Below, piece by piece: positions 26,234 through 33,982 of a stretch of DNA of 34,787 nucleotides; positions within the stretch are counted from its first letter, which is position 1; each line of letters begins with the position of its first letter. Below the pieces are notes generated by a model that saw nothing but the letters and a program-made list of their open reading frames with translations, was not told where the DNA came from and ran no database searches. Origin of the DNA: Oscillospiraceae bacterium (GTDB lineage: Bacteria > Bacillota > Clostridia > Saccharofermentanales > Saccharofermentanaceae); the NCBI GenBank assembly GCA_015069205.1, contig SVIZ01000019.1, positions 1-34,787 on the forward strand, in the 5' to 3' direction. The position numbers and the translations under genes are program-made.

Positions 26234-26692
26234 TTATCCTTTACCCTCGCTGATCTTCTTCCATTCCCTAACGGCAAGTTCGTCACAGCGGTTGTTGAAT
26301 TCATTGTCAGCATGGCCCTTAACCTTATGAAAGGTCACATTATGCATGGAGGTCAGATTGATCAGTTCTTTCCAAAGGTCGCTGTTAGCAACCTCGGCCT
26401 TTGCACTGTTCTTCCAGCCGTTTTTGACCCACTTCCCTATCCAGTTCTGTTCGAAAGCATTTACCACATAAGCACTGTCGCTGTAGATGTCGACCTTGCA
26501 CGGGCGCTTTAAAGCCTTAAGACCTTCTATTACGGCCATAAGTTCCATACGGTTGTTAGTGGTATCACGCTCACCGCCGGACATTTCTTTTTTTGCACCG
26601 CCGGCCATAAGGATAGCGGCCCAGCCACCGGGGCCCGGATTACCGGAACACGCTCCGTCGGTATATATTGTGACTTCGCTGATTACTGCCAT
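26234..26692 (-). CDS. rnhA: Ribonuclease HI
   Basis: Removes RNA from RNA-DNA hybrids such as primers and R-loops. 152 aa, the size of the E. coli type. Catalytic DEDD residues are all visible: D12 in YTDGACSGNPG, E50 in NNRMELMA, D72 in YSDSAYV and D137 in CDELA; the helper H127 is in VKGHADN. A basic-handle helix (GKWVKNGWKNS) is present. It has only a weak ribosome site and follows proC by 19 bases. Confidence 0.96.
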   Translation of the reverse strand: MAVISEVTIYTDGACSGNPGPGGWAAILMAGGAKKEMSGGERDTTNNRMELMAVIEGLKALKRPCKVDIYSDSAYVVNAFEQNWIGKWVKNGWKNSAKAEVANSDLWKELINLTSMHNVTFHKVKGHADNEFNNRCDELAVREWKKISEGKG

Positions 26693-26711
26693 ATATTATC
26701 CGGATCAGGGC

Positions 26712-27515
26712 TTACTTATTGCCCTTCATCTCCTGAGTCTTGTCATAAGCTGCAGTAACTGACTTGATTACGGCATTTCTCAATCCGTTCTCTTCAAGTG
26801 CCATGACGCCTGCGATCGTTGTTCCTCCGGGGGAACATACCATATCCTTCAAAACTGCAGGATGTGTACCTGTCTCAAGAGCGAGCTTGCCTGAACCTGC
26901 TACGGTGGCAGCAGCGATCTTAAGAGCATCTGCTCTCTTGATTCCGAGGCTTACGGCTGCATCTGCCATAGCTTCGATAAAGAGCATTACATAAGCAGGA
27001 CCTGTACCGGAAACGCATCCGATGGCATCCAATGTATTCTCATCACAGAGGATCGTCTCTCCGCATGTACCAAGGAGCTTGAGGACAAATCCGGACTCCT
27101 CATCGCTTAATCCGACAGGACAAACAGCGGCTACACCAAGTCCTACCTGTGCGGGAGTATTGGGCATGATCCTTACGAACTTTCTGCCTTCACCGAGAAT
27201 GCCGCCGATCCTTGCGCATGTAACTGCAGCAGCGATCGAAAGAACGATCGCACCGGGCTTAAGGCTGTCCTTAATACTCTTTAACGCATCATCGAAATGA
27301 ATGGGCTTTACAGCCATTAAGACATAATCAGCACCTTCAACCGCCTCTTTAGCGGAAGAAGCCGCATTAACGCCCAGGTCTGCCGCACACTTTGTGCATG
27401 CTTCCGTATATACATCAAAGCACCATGCCTCTTCAGGCTTGATGACTCCGCCATTTACAAAACCGCCCAAAAGGGCCTTACCCATATTACCGGTACCGAT
27501 AACTGCCAATCTCAT
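26712..27515 (-). CDS. proC: Pyrroline-5-carboxylate reductase
   Basis: Last step of proline synthesis: reduces 1-pyrroline-5-carboxylate with NAD(P)H. 267 aa, normal length. Rossmann motif GTGNMG at 7-12 and the C-terminal signature from GPAYVMLFIEAMADA to SPGGTTIAGV. Start 27515 is fixed by AAGGAG 9 bases upstream; the frame extends to 27584, across the promoter region, and is rejected. First gene of the seven-gene minus-strand operon ending at 19540. Confidence 0.96.
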   Translation of the reverse strand: MRLAVIGTGNMGKALLGGFVNGGVIKPEEAWCFDVYTEACTKCAADLGVNAASSAKEAVEGADYVLMAVKPIHFDDALKSIKDSLKPGAIVLSIAAAVTCARIGGILGEGRKFVRIMPNTPAQVGLGVAAVCPVGLSDEESGFVLKLLGTCGETILCDENTLDAIGCVSGTGPAYVMLFIEAMADAAVSLGIKRADALKIAAATVAGSGKLALETGTHPAVLKDMVCSPGGTTIAGVMALEENGLRNAVIKSVTAAYDKTQEMKGNK

Positions 27516-27555
27516 AGAGCTGCACTCCTTATTTAATATAAATAAAGTCGAGACA

Positions 27556-27584
27556 ATCTTAACATTACCCTTGACATAGTGCAA
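27556..27584 (-). promoter_or_regulatory. Candidate promoter of the proC operon
   Basis: TTGCAC (27579-27584), 17-base spacer, TAAGAT (27556-27561). It overlaps the opposite-facing tRNA promoter, so the two may compete. Confidence 0.4.
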
Positions 27585-27599
27585 ACCAACGATTAAACT
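27571..27599 (+). promoter_or_regulatory. tRNA-Trp promoter
   Basis: Perfect TTGACA (27571-27576), 17-base spacer, TAAACT (27594-27599), 13 bases before the mature tRNA 5' end. Confidence 0.6.
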
Positions 27600-27612
27600 G
27601 TTCGTTGCAAAT

Positions 27613-27687
27613 AGGGGAGTGGCTCAACGGTAGAGCAGCGGTCTCCAAAACCGCCGGTTGCGCGTTCAAATCGTGTCTCCCCTGCCA
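27613..27687 (+). tRNA. tRNA-Trp (anticodon CCA)
   Basis: All arms fold: acceptor AGGGGAG with CTCCCCT, D arm GCTC/GAGC, anticodon stem GCGGT/ACCGC with loop CTCCAAA, and a T arm around TTCAAAT that uses two G-U pairs. Anticodon CCA is at 27645-27647, and the 3' CCA is encoded. It stands alone, not in a tRNA cluster. Confidence 0.97.
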
Positions 27688-27692
27688 GAATT

Positions 27693-27731
27693 AAAAAGGA
27701 GTTTCCAAAACGGAAACTCCTTTTTCTTTTT
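27693..27731. terminator. Bidirectional terminator
   Basis: Stem AAAAAGGAGTTTCC with GGAAACTCCTTTTT and a 5-base loop. It is flanked by A and T tracts on both sides, so it can end the tRNA transcript (plus) and the membrane protein gene ending at 27763 (minus). Confidence 0.9.
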
Positions 27732-27762
27732 CATTTTGTCCTCAAAACGGGATTTTTACATC

Positions 27763-28824
27763 TTAAGTCGACGCAACAGAAGTTGCTGCCGTGTCGACAG
27801 ATTCAGTCGCAACGGTTGCAGAAGCGCTGGTATCAGCAATGTATTCTCTGATGTCAGCATCGTTAAGGATCTTCTTGGGCACTACATCAATAACGATATA
27901 TGTGACCTCACCTTTCTTGACGGGAACGATCCTGAAGCCATAGTCTCCCTTTACGTAGAATTTTGTATCCCCGTTGTACTCACCGAGCTTAGCCAGGGCA
28001 AGATCCATTGCCTGTGTCATGTTCAACTCGGGATAAAGTGTCTGGAAAGTGGAAGACAAAAGCATCCATACGGGATTGAAATCTTCGCCATATTCAACAT
28101 ATAACCTCACATAAGCGAGTTCACCGTCATTCCTTCTTGTAGCTCCTTCAATACCTGAATTGATCGTGGACTTTGAAGGGCCTGAGAAGAAGTCAACATA
28201 TGAGGGATTGCCTGTTACAGTTGCCTGATCTCCCAAGATGCTCGGTTCAACAGCCGGATCAACATAAGGCACATTGCCATAGCGGAAATCAAGACCACTG
28301 CCAAGAAGTGAATGTACGACCTCTGTATCATTAAATCTTGTATTGAACTCATCAAGGGTCATGCCCATAGAAGGAGTGATTGCGTTAGGAACAGTAAAGT
28401 ATATTACAGCTACGATGATCGCAACGAAAACCAGAGCAATGCAGACAGGGATCACAGGATCCTTCTTGCACTTTTCAGAGAAAGGGAGAGCTCTGAACTT
28501 GGCATTTGCTTCCCTTTCCTTAGCCTTTTTTGACATAGGCTTATTCTTGGAAGATCCGGCCTTTTTCTCCTCCTTCACTTCAGCCTTAACGGGTTCTCCG
28601 GCTTCGTCAGCCTTATCACCTTTGTCCTCTTCGGCAGGCTCTTCAGTCTTTACTTCATCGGCAACTTCACCGGCAACCTCATCGGCTGTTTCTTCTACTG
28701 ATTCTTCAGCGGTTTCTTCAGAGACCTTTTCTTCGACTTCCTTGTCGACCTTTACGTTGGTCTCTTCACTGCTCTGTTTATTATTCTGGTCAGGCTTATT
28801 ACCCTTATTCTTAGATTTAGACAT
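27763..28824 (-). CDS. Membrane protein with acidic disordered N-terminus, unknown function
   Basis: Not recognised. 353 aa from 28824, fixed by GGAGG about 8 bases upstream. Residues 1-115 are low-complexity, rich in Glu, Lys, Val and Ala, and surely disordered. One hydrophobic helix near 128-148 (VIPVCIALVFVAIIVAVIYF) follows a Lys/Arg-rich segment, giving a cytoplasmic tail and an outside domain of about 200 aa with no cysteines or known catalytic motif. It ends in a Ser/Thr/Ala-rich tail. It is monocistronic, sharing a terminator with tRNA-Trp. Confidence 0.8.
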   Translation of the reverse strand: MSKSKNKGNKPDQNNKQSSEETNVKVDKEVEEKVSEETAEESVEETADEVAGEVADEVKTEEPAEEDKGDKADEAGEPVKAEVKEEKKAGSSKNKPMSKKAKEREANAKFRALPFSEKCKKDPVIPVCIALVFVAIIVAVIYFTVPNAITPSMGMTLDEFNTRFNDTEVVHSLLGSGLDFRYGNVPYVDPAVEPSILGDQATVTGNPSYVDFFSGPSKSTINSGIEGATRRNDGELAYVRLYVEYGEDFNPVWMLLSSTFQTLYPELNMTQAMDLALAKLGEYNGDTKFYVKGDYGFRIVPVKKGEVTYIVIDVVPKKILNDADIREYIADTSASATVATESVDTAATSVAST

Positions 28825-28913
28825 ATTCTGATCCTCCGGTTCAACTTGCATATTATAAAGTTAAAGTTAACCGTTGTAAAACCATTCCTGAAGCAAGGCT
28901 TCCCGGAATCGTG

Positions 28914-28919
28914 TACAAT
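28914..28919 (+). promoter_or_regulatory. Possible -10 of the SDR gene
   Basis: TACAAT about 35 bases before the ATG of the reductase gene. No recognisable -35 is present. Confidence 0.3.
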
Positions 28920-28954
28920 AGAGCAGATAGGATTAAGTTTAGGGGGATAAAGCT

Positions 28955-29659
28955 ATGTCTCATCTTATAATCTCCGGTGGCACCAGAGGAATCGGAAGAG
29001 CATGTGTAAGCCTTTTCGCCGGAAAAGGTTATAAAGTCTCGTCTTTAAGCCGTACCGGAACACCTGATAATGCCGTAGAAGGCGTTTTATACCTGCAATG
29101 CGACGTCAGGGATCCTGACTCCGTCAAAAGCGCTGTAGAAAAAGCGGTCGGAGAAAACGGTCCGGTTGACGTACTCATTTCAAATGCGGGAATCGCCGTT
29201 TCTGGACTTGCACAAGACTTCAAGTACCAGGACTACAGAGACGTGATGGATACGAATTTCGGCGGCCTGTTTAACCTTGCAGGCGCAGTTATTCCATACA
29301 TGGTCAGACAAGGCAAAGGCGTTATTCTTGCTACTTCTTCCATGTGGGGACAGACAGGTGCATCCTGCGAGGCGTTATACTCAGCGAGCAAAGGCGCCGT
29401 CGATTCTTATATCAAGGCTCTTGCCAAAGAATTGGGACCTTCAGGTATCAGAGTCAATGCTGTCTCACCTGGCGCGATCGATACTGACATGATGAGCGGA
29501 TACGATGATGAAGCAAAGAAGGTCATCTGCGACGATACTCCGCTCGGCAAGCTCGGATCACCGGACGAAATCGCTGAAGTCATGTTTTTCCTTCAGTCCG
29601 ATAAGGCTTCGTTCATCACGGGACAGATAATCGGCGCGAACGGCGGATACCTGATTTAA
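28955..29659 (+). CDS. Short-chain dehydrogenase/reductase
   Basis: NAD(P)-dependent oxidoreductase of the classical SDR type. 234 aa: nucleotide motif GGTRGIG at 8-14, ISNAG near 87, catalytic Ser in ATSSMWG, YSASK catalytic pair near residue 144, and SPGAIDTDM after it. It resembles FabG (3-oxoacyl-ACP reductase) in length and motifs, but no fatty-acid genes are beside it, so the substrate is open. AGGGGG lies about 8 bases before the ATG. It is followed by citrate synthase, which seems to have its own promoter. Confidence 0.92.
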   Translation: MSHLIISGGTRGIGRACVSLFAGKGYKVSSLSRTGTPDNAVEGVLYLQCDVRDPDSVKSAVEKAVGENGPVDVLISNAGIAVSGLAQDFKYQDYRDVMDTNFGGLFNLAGAVIPYMVRQGKGVILATSSMWGQTGASCEALYSASKGAVDSYIKALAKELGPSGIRVNAVSPGAIDTDMMSGYDDEAKKVICDDTPLGKLGSPDEIAEVMFFLQSDKASFITGQIIGANGGYLI

Positions 29660-29688
29660 TTGCGTCTTGTGTCTCAATCATTTAGAAT
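29660..29688 (+). promoter_or_regulatory. Candidate citrate synthase promoter
   Basis: TTGCGT (29660-29665), 17-base spacer, TAGAAT (29683-29688), about 55 bases before the start codon. Confidence 0.5.
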
Positions 29689-29744
29689 ATTTAAGTTGTG
29701 TCAAATAAAAACATGACTACTATGCCTCAGAAAGGAGAGGACTT

Positions 29745-31112
29745 ATGGCCACTAACAACTATTCGAAGATCACACCTGAGATCATGCGTCTTGCTGAGAT
29801 CTGCCAGTCTAACGCCATAGATCCGATGCTCTACACCAAATATGATGTCAAGCGCGGCCTCAGAGACATTAACGGTAAGGGCGTATTAACCGGATTAACA
29901 AAGATTTCCGAAGTTAACGCAACAAAGGAAGTAGACGGAAAGACTGTTCCCGCACCCGGCGAATTATACTATCGCGGAATCAACGTAAAAGACATGATCA
30001 AGGGACAGCCTGAAGATATGCACTGCGGTTTCGAAGAGACCACATATCTTCTTCTGTTTGGCAAACTTCCGAACGAACAGGAATTAAGGGATTTCAGGGT
30101 GCTTCTTGCAGAATCCAGGTCAAAGATGCCCAAAAATTTCTTCAGGGACGTAATCATGCAGAAGCCTTCTTCTGACCTGATGAACAATATCCAGAGAGGT
30201 GTCTTGAACCTCTACGCTTACGATACCCAGGCTGCGGATATCTCCATTCCGAATGTCTTAAGACAGTCTCTGGAACTCATATCCATCTTCCCCAGCCTTG
30301 CAGTACACAGCTACAACGCAATGCGCTATTACCTCGACCGTGATTCTCTCGTAGTTCACAGACCGAGACCGGATCTTTCCATTGCAGAGAACTTCCTCTA
30401 CATGCTTAGGGCTGACAACAAGTTCACACCTCTGGAGGCAAAGATCCTCGACGTATCTCTCATGCTCCATGCTGAACACGGCGGCGGTAACAACTCCACA
30501 TTCACGACTCATGTCGTTACAAGTTCAGGCACGGATACATATGCTTCCGTAGTTGCTGCTTTGAGCTCACTCAAGGGTCCCAAGCACGGTGGAGCAAACA
30601 TCATGGTAGTAAAGATGTTCAAGGAACTCGAGAGAAGCATTTCCGACTGGGAAGACAACGACGAGATCCTCGCTTATCTTGAGAGGATCCTGCACAAGGA
30701 TGCATTCGACCATTCAGGCGTAATCTATGGTATGGGACATGCGATCTACTCTATCTCAGATCCGAGAGCCCAGATATTCAAGCGTTACGTAAAAGATCTC
30801 TCTGCAGAGAAGGGCCGCACCAAGGAATTCGAGTTCTACGAAAGAGTCGAAAAACTCTCCGCAGATCTTATCGCCGCAGAGCGCAAGATCTATAAGGGCG
30901 TATCTGCCAACATCGACTTCTACAGCGGATTCGTTTATTCAATGCTCGGCATCCCGATGGAGCTCTACACTCCCCTCTTTGCCATTGCAAGAATATCAGG
31001 ATGGTCAGCTCACAGGATCGAAGAACTCAACGGCAAGGGCAAGATCATCCGCCCTGCTTACAAGAGCGTTCAGTCCAAAGTCAAATATCACCCTATCAGC
31101 GAAAGAGAGTAA
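29745..31112 (+). CDS. gltA: Citrate synthase (citrate/2-methylcitrate synthase family)
   Basis: Condenses acetyl-CoA with oxaloacetate to citrate. 455 aa. Catalytic residues are visible: the first His in MLHAEHGGGNNS near residue 244, the second in GMGHAIYSISDPRAQ near 330, and Asp in NIDFYSGFVY near 391. The N-terminal extension of about 60 aa and the whole length fit the longer clostridial form. AAAGGAGAGG precedes the ATG. No aconitase or isocitrate dehydrogenase is in the window, so its role (glutamate synthesis or a partial cycle) is open. A strong terminator follows. Confidence 0.95.
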   Translation: MATNNYSKITPEIMRLAEICQSNAIDPMLYTKYDVKRGLRDINGKGVLTGLTKISEVNATKEVDGKTVPAPGELYYRGINVKDMIKGQPEDMHCGFEETTYLLLFGKLPNEQELRDFRVLLAESRSKMPKNFFRDVIMQKPSSDLMNNIQRGVLNLYAYDTQAADISIPNVLRQSLELISIFPSLAVHSYNAMRYYLDRDSLVVHRPRPDLSIAENFLYMLRADNKFTPLEAKILDVSLMLHAEHGGGNNSTFTTHVVTSSGTDTYASVVAALSSLKGPKHGGANIMVVKMFKELERSISDWEDNDEILAYLERILHKDAFDHSGVIYGMGHAIYSISDPRAQIFKRYVKDLSAEKGRTKEFEFYERVEKLSADLIAAERKIYKGVSANIDFYSGFVYSMLGIPMELYTPLFAIARISGWSAHRIEELNGKGKIIRPAYKSVQSKVKYHPISERE

Positions 31113-31137
31113 CCTAAGTACTTTCAGACGGATTTCT

Positions 31138-31307
31138 TTATGGCTTGATTCCATTCGAATCAAGCCATTTTTCTACATCTTCCGGAAGAAATGAAGAAGG
31201 ATTTGTAGTGTTACCTCCGAAGTCTCTTCCGTGCTCTCTGCCGTTATTACAGCGGATGTTTCCGGAACGCTGTTCCAGTCTGGTTCTCCAGTGTTCTGCG
31301 CATCTTT
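31138..31307 (-). pseudogene. Decayed C-terminal extension of the DUF4405 gene
   Basis: After the DUF4405 stop (TAA at 31308-31310) the same frame stays protein-like for about 35 codons (NTGEPDWNSVPETSA, then TAESTEETS). The protein-like reading then continues in another frame (FGGNTTNPSSFLPEDVEKWL) to a TAA at 31138-31140. Together they look like a hydrophilic C-terminal tail broken by one nonsense change and one frameshift. Without a homolog this is inference; sequencing error is possible. Confidence 0.5.
31140..31172 (+). terminator. Terminator of citrate synthase
   Basis: 12-bp perfect stem ATGGCTTGATTC/GAATCAAGCCAT with a 5-base loop, then TTTTT. The same bases, read on the minus strand, lie in the last codons of the decayed DUF4405 tail. 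Confidence 0.9.
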
Positions 31308-32060
31308 TTAAGGAACAGCAAAATGAAGAACTAGTCCTAAGATCACAGCTGCCATCACGTAAATAACGGAGATAAGTGTGTTGTTTTTACCCTCTTCCTT
31401 ACCATTGTTCTTTCCGCAAAGAAGAGCAACATGAGTTCCGGTAAATACCCAGAAGATCATTATCAGTATGTTTTCGCCAAATACGGATATGCCCGATCTC
31501 TCATAATCGAAAAATGCAAATGCCGAACGGAAAAACATATACTGCGTCATTACGGATCTGAGGAACAGGAACAGTCCGGTTCCCGCAAGTGCGCAAAATA
31601 TAATGCCCAATAAAGTCTTGAGTTTACCCGGCATCTTAATCTTTGCCGTAATCGCAGGAATATGAACACCCAAATGAAGTCCCATCAATATGAATGACCA
31701 GACAGACATCGAGAGGTGCATTCTTCTCGCAAACGAGATCTTCAGTATTCCGTACAGGAAAGGCACGGCATGCGTGGACATCGACATACCGCAAACAGCC
31801 GTAAATGCAAACGAAAGCACTACCAAAACCGTAAGAATGGTATTGATGATCCTGTAAGCGTTATACTTGCCCTTGAAAAATGCACCGTACCATTTTCTGT
31901 TCAGGATCTGATGGATAATTACCATCAGGGTCATCGCAATACCGATCCATTCATGGAGCAAAGTGCCGGTCACCTGATAGGCCATAAGGCAGAGCATCAG
32001 AACTGTCAGAACGACATCTATTATCCTTCTTGCCAATGTGCCGTTATTATTTCCCTGCAT
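31308..32060 (-). CDS. DUF4405 (cytochrome b-like) membrane protein
   Basis: 250 aa with about six hydrophobic helices. Histidines stand inside or at the edges of helices (H36, H50, H115, H129, H133), the pattern expected for haem-binding four-helix membrane cytochromes, as proposed for DUF4405. It probably passes electrons across the membrane, but the partner is unknown. AAGGGG lies about 9 bases before the ATG. It is the last gene of the TetR operon. The stop looks premature: a protein-like tail follows in frame (31138-31307), so the gene may be slightly truncated, though the membrane core is complete. Confidence 0.75.
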   Translation of the reverse strand: MQGNNNGTLARRIIDVVLTVLMLCLMAYQVTGTLLHEWIGIAMTLMVIIHQILNRKWYGAFFKGKYNAYRIINTILTVLVVLSFAFTAVCGMSMSTHAVPFLYGILKISFARRMHLSMSVWSFILMGLHLGVHIPAITAKIKMPGKLKTLLGIIFCALAGTGLFLFLRSVMTQYMFFRSAFAFFDYERSGISVFGENILIMIFWVFTGTHVALLCGKNNGKEEGKNNTLISVIYVMAAVILGLVLHFAVP

Positions 32061-32078
32061 ATGGCCTACCCCTTGTAA

Positions 32079-32147
32079 TTACCGTAATCCGCCTGTAAGC
32101 CCGAAAATCATAAGGCCTGCTGTCAAAATTGATACTAGTTTTTTCAT
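32079..32147 (-). CDS. Signal-peptide-like mini-ORF, possibly truncated
   Basis: 22 codons starting 11 bases after the cupin gene stop, with AAGGGA before the ATG. It reads as a perfect secretion signal: MKKLVSILTAGLMIFGLTGG, then two residues and TAA. The end (IFGLTGG) resembles a lipobox region without the Cys. A one-base shift near the GGG run would instead give a tail ending ADYGNYKG and a stop 9 bases before the next ATG. It may be a truncated lipoprotein, a frameshifted small secreted peptide, or a leader that couples translation. Confidence 0.45.
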   Translation of the reverse strand: MKKLVSILTAGLMIFGLTGGLR

Positions 32148-32158
32148 ATATAATCCCT

Positions 32159-32914
32159 TTATTTCAGTTTTCCGTATTCTTCACCGTCAACTTTTTCGAG
32201 CCACTCATTGCTCGTCTCTTCGCCGGCGACTTCAATTGCAAGATGCGAGAACCATGAATCCGGAGCCGCACCGTGCCAGTGCTTTACTTCGGCAGGAATA
32301 TTTATCACGGTTCCGGGAGTCATCTCAACAGCTTCCTTACCCCATTCCTGATAATAACCTCTGCCTCCGATGCAGATAAGCATCTGACCGCCACCGTTTT
32401 TCGCATGATGGATATGCCAGTTATTCCTGCATCCGGGTTCGAAGGTCACATTGAAAACAGGAACCTGCTCTGCTGATATCTGAGCCAGATAACTCTGACC
32501 GACAAAAAATTCGCCATAAGGATTCGGATCACCGATCGGGAAACAGATAGAATTCTGATACCTGTCCTTATCCGACATGACCGGGATCTCTTCATTCCAG
32601 ACTTCTTTTGCAAGGCGGAAAACAGCCCAGCCCTTAGGCCAGCCGACATACATCGTCGCATGTGTGATTATCGAAGCTATCTCTTCTTTTGTAACTCCGT
32701 GGGCTTTTGCATTCTGAAGATGGTAGATAAGCGAAGAATCGGTAATTCCCGATGCCATCAGTGACACTACGGTGATAATGCATCTGGTCTTTACATCTAT
32801 GGTTCCGTCATTCCAGACTTCTCCGAAAAGGACATCATCGTTAAGGTGTGCGAACATCGGCGCAAATTCACCGAGCTGCTGTCTTCCTGCTGTCTGAACG
32901 ATCTTTTCACTCAT
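32159..32914 (-). CDS. Carboxymuconolactone decarboxylase domain fused to a cupin
   Basis: 251 aa in two domains. Residues about 15-100 match the CMD/AhpD-like helical fold (TRCIITVVSLMASGITDSSLIYHLQNAKAHGVTKEE in part), but lack the CxxC pair of peroxidase-type AhpD. Residues about 150-240 form a cupin barrel with likely metal ligands in NWHIHHAK and KHWHGA. Start 32914 is set by AGGAGG upstream; the frame extends to 32959 but overlaps the reductase gene. It begins 1 base after the reductase stop, so the two are coupled. Fusions of this kind occur beside aldo/keto reductases and redox membrane proteins; the substrate is unknown. Confidence 0.88.
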   Translation of the reverse strand: MSEKIVQTAGRQQLGEFAPMFAHLNDDVLFGEVWNDGTIDVKTRCIITVVSLMASGITDSSLIYHLQNAKAHGVTKEEIASIITHATMYVGWPKGWAVFRLAKEVWNEEIPVMSDKDRYQNSICFPIGDPNPYGEFFVGQSYLAQISAEQVPVFNVTFEPGCRNNWHIHHAKNGGGQMLICIGGRGYYQEWGKEAVEMTPGTVINIPAEVKHWHGAAPDSWFSHLAIEVAGEETSNEWLEKVDGEEYGKLK

Positions 32915-32915
32915 A

Positions 32916-33968
32916 TCAATTATCCTCCTTAATCTTCTGACTTCCCGTGGACCAGACATGTTTTTCTTTTGAATTCGAAGGCTTGTTTTGAGCCATGACT
33001 CCTGCTAGCGGATGCGGAACATAAGGTTCCTCGAGATACCTGATCTCATCTTCTGTAAGTTCAAGTTCAGTTGCTTTTACCGCACCTTCGATGTGATGCA
33101 TTTTCGTTGCACCGACAACAGGTGCTGTAACCTTAGTAAGAAGCCATGCAAGCGATACTTCAGTCATCGTAACTCCGCGCTTTTCCGCGATCTCACTGAC
33201 TCTTCCGATGATCACGTTATCCGTATCTGCTGTTGCATCGTATTTGAATTTTGCATAGCTGTCTTCTGCTGCTCTCTTTGTAACTGCTTCACCGGGTTTT
33301 CTTGACAGGCGTCCGCTTGCAAGTGCGCTGTATGGAGTAAGAGCGATGTTCTCTTCATCACAATAAGGAACCATCTCTCTTTCTTCTTCACGGAATATCA
33401 GATTATAGTGACCCTGAATTGATACAAACTTTGCAAAACCTTCCTTTTCTGCAATTGCATTTGCCTTTGCTATCTGCCATGCAAAGCAGTTTGAGATTCC
33501 GATATAACGGGCTTTGCCTTCCTTAACGACACGGTTAAGACCATCCAGGATATCGTATATTGGTGTATTCCAGTCCCACATGTGATAGATATAAAGATCC
33601 ACATAATCCATACCGAGATTTGAAAGGCTCGTGTTGATCATGTTCTCGATATGCTGCTGACCTGTGATCCCTCTTTCGATCTCATCCGGAGTGCGAGGAA
33701 GGAATTTGGTAGCGACAACAACGTCTTCACGCTTCGCAAAATCGCGGAGTGCCCTTCCTACATACTGCTCACTCGTACCGCTCTGATATGCGATAGCGGT
33801 ATCGTAGAAATTTACTCCGAGATCTAAACCTCTCTTAATGATCTCTCTGGAATGCTCCTCGTCCAAAGTCCAGCTGTGCTGTCCGGTCTTTGCTTCGCCA
33901 AAACCCATGCATCCCATGCAGATACGTGAGACATTAAGTTCCGAATTGCCTAGTTTTGTATATTTCAT
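32916..33968 (-). CDS. Aldo/keto reductase
   Basis: NADPH-dependent reductase of aldehydes and ketones. 350 aa, TIM-barrel type. The catalytic tetrad is visible: Asp in VNFYDTAIAY with the Tyr that follows, Lys in VVVATKF, His in YIYHMW. The C-terminal nucleotide region contains APVVGATKMHHIEGAV. Start 33968 (MKYTKLGNS) is set by AAGGAG about 8 bases upstream; the frame can be read six codons further. It begins 14 bases after the tetR stop, so it is in one operon with the TetR regulator and presumably under its control. Confidence 0.93.
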   Translation of the reverse strand: MKYTKLGNSELNVSRICMGCMGFGEAKTGQHSWTLDEEHSREIIKRGLDLGVNFYDTAIAYQSGTSEQYVGRALRDFAKREDVVVATKFLPRTPDEIERGITGQQHIENMINTSLSNLGMDYVDLYIYHMWDWNTPIYDILDGLNRVVKEGKARYIGISNCFAWQIAKANAIAEKEGFAKFVSIQGHYNLIFREEEREMVPYCDEENIALTPYSALASGRLSRKPGEAVTKRAAEDSYAKFKYDATADTDNVIIGRVSEIAEKRGVTMTEVSLAWLLTKVTAPVVGATKMHHIEGAVKATELELTEDEIRYLEEPYVPHPLAGVMAQNKPSNSKEKHVWSTGSQKIKEDN

Positions 33969-33982
33969 GATGAATCTCCTTA

